DNA of 32,426 bases, taken from Melioribacteraceae bacterium. GTDB lineage: Bacteria > Bacteroidota > Ignavibacteria > Ignavibacteriales > Melioribacteraceae. The notes under the pieces are model-generated. The model did not search any database. It had not been told where the DNA came from and was given only the letters and a program-made list of their open reading frames with translations. Of this stretch, positions 1-7,930 are shown one piece after another (position 1 is the first letter of the stretch; each line of letters begins with the position of its first letter). The position numbers were made by a program, and so were the translations under genes. The DNA lies in the NCBI GenBank assembly GCA_028280855.1, contig JANQLA010000358.1, positions 1 to 32,426 of the forward strand, written 5' to 3'.

Positions 1-1
1 T

Positions 2-400
2 CTAATTACCAAAAGTGAAAATCCCGGAATGCGTATTCAAACTGTTAATAAATTTTCCGAAAGGATGGAGTCCGACTTTGTGCCTGATGCAGACGTAAAA
101 AGGGCAATCATAACATCATTAAAAAAAGATGAAAATGTTGGGGTGCGCAGATCTGCCCTGGAAGTTCTAACAAAATATAAATACGATGAAGATATAAGAG
201 ACGTGTTGTTATTCGTGCTGAGTAACGATCAAAACTCGGGTATCCGTATAGCGGCAATAAATGCATTAGCCGAACTTAAGCTTGAAGGCATTGCATTGGA
301 TAATACCGTAAAACGGCAACTAAATAAAAAAGTAAAAGAAGAACCGAACCTGTTTATAAAGAATTTAGCAGAGTCGTTGCTAAAAGGAGAAGACATATGA
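2..400 (+). CDS. HEAT-repeat protein, C-terminal part (5' truncated by window)
   Basis: The reading frame is open from base 2, so the ATG at 29 is internal and the true start lies upstream. The visible ~132 residues are helical repeats of HEAT type: a phrase close to 'GVRRSALEVLTKYKYDED' is followed by a second copy around 'GIRIAAINALAELKLEG'. HEAT repeats form protein-binding solenoids. The stop overlaps the next start (ATGA at 397-400), so it is probably translationally coupled to the DUF4097 gene. In related bacteria, HEAT proteins in this position can be anti-sigma-like membrane proteins upstream of DUF4097 genes. That role is inference, because the N-terminus is not in the window. Confidence 0.75.
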   Translation, partial: LITKSENPGMRIQTVNKFSERMESDFVPDADVKRAIITSLKKDENVGVRRSALEVLTKYKYDEDIRDVLLFVLSNDQNSGIRIAAINALAELKLEGIALDNTVKRQLNKKVKEEPNLFIKNLAESLLKGEDI

Positions 401-1524
401 AAACGACAAAAATAATAATTGGATTACTCTTGTTTGTTTCTGTTGCAATGGCGCAGGAATATGACATGACCAAAACATTTGATGTAGGAAAAGGAGCAAA
501 ACTGCATGTTAAAGTTAACCCGGGAGATGTGGTTATTAACACCTGGGACAAACCGCAGATACTTGTAAAGATTGCGGGTATAGATAGAGAGGAACGGGAA
601 GACGTGGATATGTATGAAAGGTCGAACACGGTTTATGTTAGGTTCAACTCATCATACGGCTGGGGTGAGGATTTTGTATTCTCTTTTACTGTGCCGGAGA
701 ACAGTCACGTTGACGTTAGAACAACCGGCGGAGATATAGATATTAGAAATGATATTACGGGAGAAATTTCGTTACACACGTCCGGGGGTGATATTGGCCT
801 TAAAAATGTAAACGGGAAATTACAGGTAAACACTTCCGGAGGGGATATTGATGTTGGCAATGTTAATGGAAAAGTATCGCTTAGTACATCAGGCGGAGAT
901 ATTAAAGTAAATTTAATTACCGGTGAGTCGACCTCTATTAAAACTATGGGCGGTGATATCGAAATTAAAGATGTTGATTCGGATGTAGATGCTAAAACGT
1001 ACGGTGGTGATATTGAAATCGGCGACGTAGGAGGGAAAGCCGATGTTACAACATTCGGCGGTGATATTGAACTGGGCAACGTGGCCGGCAGCGCCAGGAT
1101 GGAAACATACGGGGGCAATTTAAAATTAACCTCTGCAAGCGGAGAAGTTGAAGCCGATACAAAGGGCGGTGATATTACTCTGCTGGATGTTTCCGGATCT
1201 TTGAATGCTAAAACGGCCGGCGGTGAAATTTATGCCGAGCTTGATCCTTCGGGGTCAGGTGATACATACCTTCGATCATCCGGCGGAAAAGTTACATTGC
1301 TATTGCCTTCGAGTGCTAAAGCCGACATTGAAGCGAACATTAAAATCAGGGGCAGATGGAAAAGTAAAAAACGTGACTACACGATCCGTTCCGATTTTAT
1401 GAGCGCCAGCCCGGTTGTTGACGATGATGAAAAAGAAGTTAGCGCTAACTTTAGCATTAACGGCGGCGGCGAACGAATTAGAATTAGAACAGTCAATTCA
1501 GATATTGTAATTAAAAAGAAATAA
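397..1524 (+). CDS. Secreted DUF4097-family beta-repeat protein (first copy)
   Basis: 375 residues. It starts with a clear signal peptide (hydrophobic residues 5-18, likely cleavage after AMA-Q), so the protein is exported. After an N-terminal beta domain (about 25-105), about eleven repeats of 18-20 residues run from residue 109 to about 306. Each begins with a T-x-GGDI-like motif (TSGGDI, TMGGDI, TYGGDI, TFGGDI) and continues with alternating hydrophobic residues, as expected for one turn of a beta-helix or solenoid (DUF4097/DUF4098 type). A C-terminal domain of about 70 residues follows. The start overlaps the upstream HEAT gene by ATGA, and the next gene is a paralogue 18 bases downstream. 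No catalytic residues are recognisable. A structural or envelope-associated role is likely, but the exact function is unknown. Confidence 0.85.
   Translation: MKTTKIIIGLLLFVSVAMAQEYDMTKTFDVGKGAKLHVKVNPGDVVINTWDKPQILVKIAGIDREEREDVDMYERSNTVYVRFNSSYGWGEDFVFSFTVPENSHVDVRTTGGDIDIRNDITGEISLHTSGGDIGLKNVNGKLQVNTSGGDIDVGNVNGKVSLSTSGGDIKVNLITGESTSIKTMGGDIEIKDVDSDVDAKTYGGDIEIGDVGGKADVTTFGGDIELGNVAGSARMETYGGNLKLTSASGEVEADTKGGDITLLDVSGSLNAKTAGGEIYAELDPSGSGDTYLRSSGGKVTLLLPSSAKADIEANIKIRGRWKSKKRDYTIRSDFMSASPVVDDDEKEVSANFSINGGGERIRIRTVNSDIVIKKK
721..1314 (+). repeat. Protein-coding tandem repeat array, about eleven T-x-GGDI units
   Basis: Tandem in-frame units of roughly 54-60 bases, each encoding Thr-x-Gly-Gly-(Asp/Asn/Glu)-(Ile/Leu)-x-(hydrophobic), followed by a valine/glycine-rich second strand. 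The last two units are degenerate (TAGGEI, SSGGKV). The periodicity also produces a long spurious open frame on the opposite strand at 705-1118. Confidence 0.85.
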
Positions 1525-1542
1525 TACTTTGGGAGAATTAAA

Positions 1543-2727
1543 ATGAAATTAAAAACTTTGTTAACACTTGCATTAGTTTCAATGCTGTTGATTGGCGCTA
1601 CGCCGGTAAATCATAGCTACTTGAAGTTTGCCGATTTTGATTATGACCATGACATGGGAGACAAGAAAATATCTAAAAATTTTACAGTATCGCCGGGTGA
1701 AAAACTTGAACTTGATTTGGAAATAGGCGTAGATATTAAAATTGTTGGCTGGGATAAGAATGAAGTAGCAATTGAAGCAATATTAAAAGGCGATGATGCG
1801 GAAGATGTATATGTTGACTTTAATCAATCCGGAGATGAGATAGTTGTTCATGCAGACTATGACGGCTACGATAACAGTTACAATATTGATGGTAAGTTCA
1901 CAGTAAATGTTCCTAGCAAGTTTAACGTGAAATTTTTAACAATGGGGGGTGACATTGATATAAAACGGGTCAACGGGAAATTATACGGTAAAACGATGGG
2001 CGGTGACCTGGACCTATCGGAGCTCGGCGGTGAACTTTCATTAACTACTATGGGCGGCGACATTGATCTACGTAATTCGGATGTAGACGGCAAAGTAAAA
2101 ACAATGGGCGGCGATGTAACCGTTGAGGATGTAACAGGCAACGTCGATGCTAGTTCAATGGGCGGCGATATAAAACAGCGCAACGTGAAACGTCGTAGCG
2201 GTGAATCCGTTGGGGATGAAGTGCATATATCAACGATGGGCGGAGATATCGATGTCGATGAAGCTCCGTACGGCGCAAAGGTAAAAACGATGGGCGGCGA
2301 TATCAACGTTAATAAAGTTGACAAGTTTATAGACGCTCATACAATGGGCGGTGATGTTGTAATTAAGTCTGTAGACGGCTGGGTAAAAGCAAAAACGATG
2401 GGCGGCGACGTTGATGTTAAAGTAATTGGTGATCCGCAATCCGACGAGAAAGATATAACTATCACCTCGATGGGTGGAGATATTAAAGTATATCTGCCCG
2501 AAAAATTTTCAATGGATTTAGACCTGGAGATAAAATACGACAGAAGGCATGAAGACGATGTAGAAATTGTAAGCGACTTTGATTTCGAAGAGAAGCAATC
2601 GACTGAATGGGATCGTGATCACGGCAGAAAATACAAGTACATTTACGGCGCGGGTAAATTGAACGGAGCCAAGAACAAAGTTAAAATCCATACGATAAAC
2701 GGTAAAATTCACCTCATTCAAATATAA
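1543..2727 (+). CDS. Secreted DUF4097-family beta-repeat protein (second copy, TMGGD type)
   Basis: 394 residues, with a GGGAG-type ribosome site just before the ATG. The N-terminus is a signal peptide (MKLKTLLTLALVSMLLIGA). Residues ~45-130 form a beta-rich domain. From residue 133 to about 321 there are ten repeats, each opening with TMGGD or SMGGD, more uniform than in the upstream paralogue. Some units carry insertions, such as the charged one after the fifth motif (KRRSGESVGDE). The C-terminal ~70 residues are charged and beta-like. It belongs to the same family as the upstream gene and is probably cotranscribed with it (18-base gap). Function is not known. The uniform Met in the second motif position distinguishes it from the first copy. 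Confidence 0.85.
   Translation: MKLKTLLTLALVSMLLIGATPVNHSYLKFADFDYDHDMGDKKISKNFTVSPGEKLELDLEIGVDIKIVGWDKNEVAIEAILKGDDAEDVYVDFNQSGDEIVVHADYDGYDNSYNIDGKFTVNVPSKFNVKFLTMGGDIDIKRVNGKLYGKTMGGDLDLSELGGELSLTTMGGDIDLRNSDVDGKVKTMGGDVTVEDVTGNVDASSMGGDIKQRNVKRRSGESVGDEVHISTMGGDIDVDEAPYGAKVKTMGGDINVNKVDKFIDAHTMGGDVVIKSVDGWVKAKTMGGDVDVKVIGDPQSDEKDITITSMGGDIKVYLPEKFSMDLDLEIKYDRRHEDDVEIVSDFDFEEKQSTEWDRDHGRKYKYIYGAGKLNGAKNKVKIHTINGKIHLIQI
1939..2505 (+). repeat. Protein-coding tandem repeat array, ten (T/S)MGGD units
   Basis: Ten in-frame units of about 54-78 bases. The DNA core acgatgggcggcgat recurs with few changes, so conservation is visible at both nucleotide and protein level. This suggests recent expansion or gene conversion among units. 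Opposite-strand open frames at 1878-2324 are a by-product. Confidence 0.85.
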
Positions 2728-2773
2728 ATAAGAATTCTATCCCAAGGTAAAGAGCATCTAGTAATGCTTATTT

Positions 2774-2800
2774 AACCCGGCCAACTTTATTGGCCGGGTT
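2774..2800 (+). terminator. Strong hairpin terminator after the DUF4097 genes
   Basis: A perfect 10-bp stem AACCCGGCCA / TGGCCGGGTT with a 7-base loop, 46 bases after the second DUF4097 stop. The downstream run is gcatttt, a weak T tract, so it could act as an intrinsic terminator in + and separates the DUF4097 operon from the NADH dehydrogenase gene. Confidence 0.75.
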
Positions 2801-2897
2801 GCATTTTAACAATCCTACAAATTGTCCAATATATTCCAGCCTAACAGAACTATTTATGCTAATTTTTTGTAGTTAATTTTTAATATAAAGGCAATTC

Positions 2898-4142
2898 ATG
2901 AATAAGAAGAAAGTTGTAGTGATTGGCGGTGGGTTCGGAGGACTGAATACTGTTCAATCATTAAAAAATGCCGATGTCGAAATAACGCTTATTGATAAAA
3001 CTAATCATCACTTGTTTCAACCTTTGCTTTACCAGGTTGCAACCGCGGCACTTTCGCCGGGAGATATTGCCGCACCGATACGCGGGATATTGAGCAAGCA
3101 AAAAAACGTACGGGTTCTAATGAGTGAAGCCAAAAAGATAGATCAAGCTAATAAAAAAGTGATTTTAAGTGACGGCGAGGTTGAGTACGATTATTTAGTA
3201 ATTGCAACCGGAACACGACACTCGTATTTCGGGAATGAAGAATGGGAACAGTACGCGCCGGGTTTAAAGACTCTTAATGATGCATTGAATATCCGCGAGC
3301 GAATTCTCAAATCATTCGAAGCGGCTGAAAAATTAACCGAATTGAAAGAGATTGAAAAATATATGACATTTGTCATTGTAGGCGGCGGACCAACCGGCGT
3401 TGAAATGGCAGGAGCCATTGCTGAAATTGCGCGTAAAACCCTATTAAAAGATTTCAGAAACATTAATCCTGTAATGTCTAAAATAATTTTGGTTGAAGGT
3501 TACGATAAAGTCCTCAGTACTTATGATGAGCCGCTTAATGAAAAAGCAAAACGAGATTTAGAGTCATTAGGGGTTACAGTTCGCTTAAACGAAACCGTTA
3601 CAAAAATTACAAAACGTGGTGTAAGAATTGGCGATGAAATTGTTTCGACTAGAAATGTAGTATGGGCTGCAGGCAACACAGCTTCGCCTTTGCTCGAATC
3701 GCTTGACGTAGAACGCGGTAAATTCGGCAGGGCAAAGGTTGAACAGGACTGTAGTATTCGTAATGATCCGAATATTTTTGTAATTGGCGATACTGCATTG
3801 CATATGGATGGTGATAAACATCTCCCCGGTGTTGCTCCCGTGGCTATTCAACAAGGGCGATATGTAGCAAAAATTATCGCGAATGATATTCCCAAATCCG
3901 AACGAAAGCCATTCAAATATTTAGACAAAGGAAACATGGCAACAATTGGCAGGGCAAAAGCAATTATGCAGGTGGGTAAAATAAAGTTGTCCGGATTTCT
4001 TGCGTGGTTTATGTGGGGCGTTGTGCATATTATGTTCTTAATAAGCTTCCGTAATAAATATAAGGTTATGGCTGAGTGGATTTGGTACTATATTACACAA
4101 AGACAGGGGATAAGATTGATCACAAATAAAACCAATTATTGA
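2898..4142 (+). CDS. ndh: Type II NADH:quinone oxidoreductase (NDH-2)
   Basis: 414 residues. This single-subunit flavoprotein transfers electrons from NADH to quinone at the inner face of the membrane without pumping protons. The FAD site GGGFGG is at residues 10-15 and the second nucleotide fold GGGPTG at 162-167. The stretch FQPLLYQVATAALSPGDIA near residues 40-58 is characteristic of NDH-2, as is the quinone-side motif around APVAIQQGRYVA. The C-terminus (about 360-414) has the hydrophobic/amphipathic membrane-anchor segment with many Trp and Phe residues. An AAAGG ribosome site precedes the ATG. It appears monocistronic: a terminator lies upstream and a broken gene downstream. Sulfide:quinone reductase is less likely because the characteristic redox cysteines are absent. 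Confidence 0.9.
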   Translation: MNKKKVVVIGGGFGGLNTVQSLKNADVEITLIDKTNHHLFQPLLYQVATAALSPGDIAAPIRGILSKQKNVRVLMSEAKKIDQANKKVILSDGEVEYDYLVIATGTRHSYFGNEEWEQYAPGLKTLNDALNIRERILKSFEAAEKLTELKEIEKYMTFVIVGGGPTGVEMAGAIAEIARKTLLKDFRNINPVMSKIILVEGYDKVLSTYDEPLNEKAKRDLESLGVTVRLNETVTKITKRGVRIGDEIVSTRNVVWAAGNTASPLLESLDVERGKFGRAKVEQDCSIRNDPNIFVIGDTALHMDGDKHLPGVAPVAIQQGRYVAKIIANDIPKSERKPFKYLDKGNMATIGRAKAIMQVGKIKLSGFLAWFMWGVVHIMFLISFRNKYKVMAEWIWYYITQRQGIRLITNKTNY

Positions 4143-4170
4143 GAGACTGAAATAAACGATAAGATAAAGT

Positions 4171-4528
4171 ATGAAATCCGTATTGATTATAGGGGCGGGA
4201 ATATCCGGTTTAATTATCGGTAAGAAATAAACTAACAGTGTGCGCTTCGCCGAAATTCAGTAATTAATATTGGGACTGTTCAAAGGATGAAATTACAATA
4301 TTATTAAAAGAGGAAGTTGTGAGAATTACAGAAACAAAGTTAGGAGAATTTCATTTGCATAAATGGCGCTATAGTTTGGTTGATAAACCATATCCAAAGC
4401 CCTTTGAGTATATGAAAGTTCCAAATCCTTTAGTGTTGGCTTGCTATGGATTTGTAGGAAGTCGAGTGGAAGGGGCTGCTATCAGCAGAATAGAAGCGGC
4501 TGAGTCTATTCGTAAAATGCATTCGTAA
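4171..4528 (+). pseudogene. Gutted renalase-like FAD/NAD(P) oxidoreductase
   Basis: Two ends of one gene remain. Bases 4171-4230 encode a 19-residue start, MKSVLIIGAGISGLIIGKK and stop, which is a dinucleotide-binding beta-alpha-beta opening (GAGISG). After a 30-40 base junction, an open frame from about 4262 to 4528 encodes the C-terminal end of the same family: an ILLKEEV-like helix, the HKWRYS motif, then GSRVEGAAIS followed by EAAESI, which is how FAD-dependent renalase-like amine oxidases finish. Intact members are usually about 320-340 residues, so roughly 220 residues are missing. An expressed short protein starting at GTG 4319 is conceivable but would lack the FAD site. Family assignment is by motif memory only. 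Confidence 0.7.
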
Positions 4529-4732
4529 TTTTTAGAGTTCAATTTTCACAAAACTATTTAGCTTTAATTAAGATTTATAGTATTCATTTTATGCGATTTC
4601 GACTTCAAGTTGAAAAAATGTTAGAAAATCATATATAGTTAATTTGCTACTAAAAGTTGGTATTGATATTAAAGCTGGTTTTTCTTTAATTTAGCATAAA
4701 TACTTATTGCTCAAGTTATACTAGATTTTGGT

Positions 4733-6964
4733 TTGCATTTGATTCAAATAATACTTTACCTCCTCTTTTCTCTTTTTATTTTTACAAATTCTTTTGGACA
4801 AGAAATCGGCAGATTGAGAGGATTTGTCACAAATTCAGCTAATGGCGAAGCGCTTCCATTTAGTAATGTATACCTTGAAGAACTAGGTTCAGGTAGTTCA
4901 GCTAATGAACGGGGTCTATACTTAATTAATCATATACCTGCTGGCAAAACTTATACCGTAAAGATTTCTTATGTAGGTTTCCTTACAAAAACGGTTGAAG
5001 TTGTTATAAGTCCAAATAAAATTACCGAGCTAAATGTAGAATTGGTTCCTGCTGGCGTTGAGATTCAGACCATTGAGAAGATAGGAGAAAAAACTATCGA
5101 CAGAAACGAGACTGATATTGGGCTTGAAAGGATTTCGGTGAAATCATTGCAGTCGCTTCCCAAAAGTGTTGAAACGGATGTGCTTCGTTCTTTACAGTAT
5201 GTTGCCGGTGTAAGAACAACGGGAGATGTAACCGCACAGTACTATGTGCGAGGCGGGACTAGTGATCAAAACTTGGTTTTATTAAATGGGATTACAATTT
5301 ACAATCCTTTTCATGCTTTGGGACTCTTTAGCGTTGTTGATCCGGAAATGATTAATAGTGTTGAGTTTTATAAAGGAGGTCATTCCGCCGAGTTTGGCAA
5401 TAGGATTTCGTCGGTTTTAAGTGTTATTTCTAAAGATGGCAACAAAAATAAATTAAGTGCAACTGCAAGTGCTAGTTTTCTAACCGGAAAATTTTTGTTT
5501 GAGGGACCAATTCCCAACGGGTCGTTTATGTTAACGGGAAGAAAAAGTTTGTCGAATGATGTTCTAAAAAACTTTATGAATGAACAAAATCTTCCTATTG
5601 ATTTCTATGATTACTCATTTAAAGTCAATTACTCTGATCCGAATATAATTAAAAATGGGCGCTTCTATCTTTTCGGATTCTTCACAAATGATAACCTGGA
5701 TGATAAAGACCCACTTGCTGAAGATTACAAATGGAAAAATGATCTAATTGGTTTTGAATGGATACAAATTTATGATGTTCCGCTTTATTCTAGGCTTGGC
5801 ATAAGTACAAGTAGCTTTACTGGCAAAGTTATTCCAAATAAATCCGAATACAAACCTAAAACCAATGAAATTGACGATATGACTTTGAAGTTTGATTTCA
5901 ACTATGTTTGGTCATCGAAAGATGAATTAAGTTTTGGTTTTGAATTTAAGAGTATAAATACGAAATTGTTTCAAACAAATGCTCAAGGCGCTCTGTCGGA
6001 TATTGAAGAATTCGCAGCAAATTTTAGTATTTATGGCAAATATAAGCTATTGCGTTTTGAGAACTTTGGAGTGGACATTGGTTCCCGAATTAATCTCACC
6101 GGTCTGAACCAAAACAGCGGGTTATATTTTGAACCCAGGCTTAGTTTAACATATAGAGTATTTCCATTTCTATCCTTAAAAGGATCTGCAGGTTTATACC
6201 AGCAGGAAGTTGCTACAATATCTGATGAAAATGATATTATTACTTTGTTTGAGCCTTGGACTATTCTGCCAGACTATTTGGAACCGACAAGAGCTTTTCA
6301 TATTTCTTATGGTGCGGATTGGTATGTTACGGAAGACTTTTTATTCAAGTATGAGGGATATTACAAAGAAACAAAAAATCTTGCTGCAGTAAATGAAAAT
6401 AAAATTTATGATTACGATCCCGATTTACTTAATGGAGATGGTTGGTCCTATGGTTCTGAATTTACAATTAATCATGTGTGGGATCGATTGAGAACAAACC
6501 TTTCATACACACTAAGCTGGACATACAAAGAAGTTGAGGATTGGATTTACTATCCTAATTACGACTCGAGGCATACTGTTAATATCGGATGTAACTATAA
6601 CCTTGGCGCCGGGTGGAGCGCCAATATCCTCTGGACATATAATACAGGTCTTCCTTTTACGCCTATTCTCGGGTACTATAATAAATACTATCCCAATAAT
6701 TTTTTTGAAGTTAATCCTGGTCAGCATAGTTATCAATCATATACAGTTGTTGGGGACATCAATAGCAAAAGGCTCACGGATTATCACAGGCTCGATTTTA
6801 CTTTAGCAAAAAAAATTGATTTCGATATCATTAAAATTGAACTAGACGCTAGTATAATAAATGTTTACGATCGAAAAAATGTTTTTTACTATGAGCGTGA
6901 TACAGGGGAGATAGTTTATATGCTTCCTCTTCTGCCAACCGCAAGCATTAAGGTTTCTTTATGA
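4733..6964 (+). CDS. TonB-dependent outer-membrane receptor with carboxypeptidase-like regulatory domain
   Basis: 743 residues from a TTG start; the next in-frame ATG is about residue 197, so the signal peptide (1-23, ending SFGQ) requires TTG at 4733 or 4739. Residues ~27-113 form the CarboxypepD_reg-like beta sandwich (GFVTNSANGEALPFSNVYL). Residues ~145-230 form the plug (YYVRGGTSDQNLVLLNGI, then FYKGGHSAEFGNRISSVLSV), and the rest is an aromatic-rich beta barrel. It mediates energised import of an unknown substrate across the outer membrane. The stop overlaps the DUF4249 start (ATGA), so the two are coupled. Receptors of this type next to DUF4249 are common in Bacteroidota. The substrate cannot be inferred. 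Confidence 0.88.
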   Translation: MHLIQIILYLLFSLFIFTNSFGQEIGRLRGFVTNSANGEALPFSNVYLEELGSGSSANERGLYLINHIPAGKTYTVKISYVGFLTKTVEVVISPNKITELNVELVPAGVEIQTIEKIGEKTIDRNETDIGLERISVKSLQSLPKSVETDVLRSLQYVAGVRTTGDVTAQYYVRGGTSDQNLVLLNGITIYNPFHALGLFSVVDPEMINSVEFYKGGHSAEFGNRISSVLSVISKDGNKNKLSATASASFLTGKFLFEGPIPNGSFMLTGRKSLSNDVLKNFMNEQNLPIDFYDYSFKVNYSDPNIIKNGRFYLFGFFTNDNLDDKDPLAEDYKWKNDLIGFEWIQIYDVPLYSRLGISTSSFTGKVIPNKSEYKPKTNEIDDMTLKFDFNYVWSSKDELSFGFEFKSINTKLFQTNAQGALSDIEEFAANFSIYGKYKLLRFENFGVDIGSRINLTGLNQNSGLYFEPRLSLTYRVFPFLSLKGSAGLYQQEVATISDENDIITLFEPWTILPDYLEPTRAFHISYGADWYVTEDFLFKYEGYYKETKNLAAVNENKIYDYDPDLLNGDGWSYGSEFTINHVWDRLRTNLSYTLSWTYKEVEDWIYYPNYDSRHTVNIGCNYNLGAGWSANILWTYNTGLPFTPILGYYNKYYPNNFFEVNPGQHSYQSYTVVGDINSKRLTDYHRLDFTLAKKIDFDIIKIELDASIINVYDRKNVFYYERDTGEIVYMLPLLPTASIKVSL

Positions 6965-7929
6965 AAAAAGCCTTACCAATATTTTCAGCAATGCTTCTTA
7001 GTCTTTTATTTTCCTGTGAAGAAAGCTTTAGCCCTAAAGGCGAATTTGAAGATGACTATGCACTAAATTGTATTATTAGATATGATACTCTCTTTCAAAT
7101 TGCTTCTTTATTAAGCAGTTTTGATGTTGATGGATATGACCCTTCAATGAATAAAGAAAATTCGGCTTATTTAGGAGCCGATATTAGGCTGTGGTATAAG
7201 GATACAGTTTATATATTTAAAGACAGTTCGGTCATTAATTTGTCTTTCCCCGACTCTTTGTTGCATTTTTATTATTTAGACAATTTTAAACCTGATGATG
7301 ATGTGCATGGAGAATTAATTGAGATTGAGGCTCTTTTAAAAGACGGGAAAAGGTTAAAGGCTTCTTGTTATACCCCAGGGAGAATTAGATTTAACAATAC
7401 GGAAACTTCCTCGACTATTCCAGCAGTAAATACCCCCACAGTAAATATTATATGGGATTCCGAAGATGAAAGCAATTACTTTCATGGCAGAATTAAAGTA
7501 AAATACTTTGAAACGGAAGGTGGAGTAGTAGAGGAGAAATGGTTTGAGCTCCCGTATACCTTAACTAACGATAATGATGAAGTTATTCCGATTTATAATG
7601 TACCTTCAAGGGCTTCTATTCATGCATATTCAATTTCCGCTATTAATTATGCATTTGATAAAATTTCTGAAGGGAATGAAAATAAAAGAAATTATAAAAT
7701 ATCTAATACTGCTATTGTGGAAGTGCTTTCTATAGAAGAAAATCTATCTAATTACTATTCTTCTAGTTTAGAAGATAATATATTTACAGTGCGTTTGAAT
7801 CAGACGGATTATACAAATGTTGAAGGTGGGTTCGGTATATTCGGAAGTTTGAGAAAAGAAGTTCGAAAAATTTTAATCCAAGCAAGTTATATAGAGTCTT
7901 TCGGTTACGAAGTTTTATTCGAGAATTAA
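6961..7929 (+). CDS. DUF4249-family lipoprotein
   Basis: 322 residues with a lipoprotein signal peptide (LLFSC, lipidated Cys19). The overlap with the upstream TonB receptor, the size and the beta-rich layout match DUF4249, a family found paired with TonB-dependent receptors. The phrase DYALNCIIRYD near the N-terminus resembles the usual 'y.v.g.it.' opening strand. It probably sits on the outer membrane with the receptor and helps capture or present the substrate, in a way loosely comparable to SusD; that role is inference. The stop is separated from the next start by a single base, so the gene is the middle member of a three-gene operon. The coding DNA is A+T-rich, like its neighbours. Confidence 0.75.
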   Translation: MKKALPIFSAMLLSLLFSCEESFSPKGEFEDDYALNCIIRYDTLFQIASLLSSFDVDGYDPSMNKENSAYLGADIRLWYKDTVYIFKDSSVINLSFPDSLLHFYYLDNFKPDDDVHGELIEIEALLKDGKRLKASCYTPGRIRFNNTETSSTIPAVNTPTVNIIWDSEDESNYFHGRIKVKYFETEGGVVEEKWFELPYTLTNDNDEVIPIYNVPSRASIHAYSISAINYAFDKISEGNENKRNYKISNTAIVEVLSIEENLSNYYSSSLEDNIFTVRLNQTDYTNVEGGFGIFGSLRKEVRKILIQASYIESFGYEVLFEN

Positions 7930-7930
7930 G

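Noticed and set aside
705-2324. Long open frames on the minus strand (705-1118, 1878-2324)
   Set aside because: They are created by the periodic repeats of the DUF4097 genes (for example repeated SPPIV/ISPP), and have no starts or ribosome sites of their own.
4231-4270. Integron attC-like or insertion-sequence scar in the oxidoreductase junction (ctaacagtgtgcgcttcgcc)
   Set aside because: There is no matching partner half, no inverted repeat pair and no target duplication that I could find, so it is left as an unexplained junction.
4598-4614. Imperfect dyad TTCGACTTCAAGTTGAA upstream of the TonB receptor
   Set aside because: It is short, imperfect and has no regulator nearby; the one-base centre prevents hairpin formation and an operator claim is unsupported.
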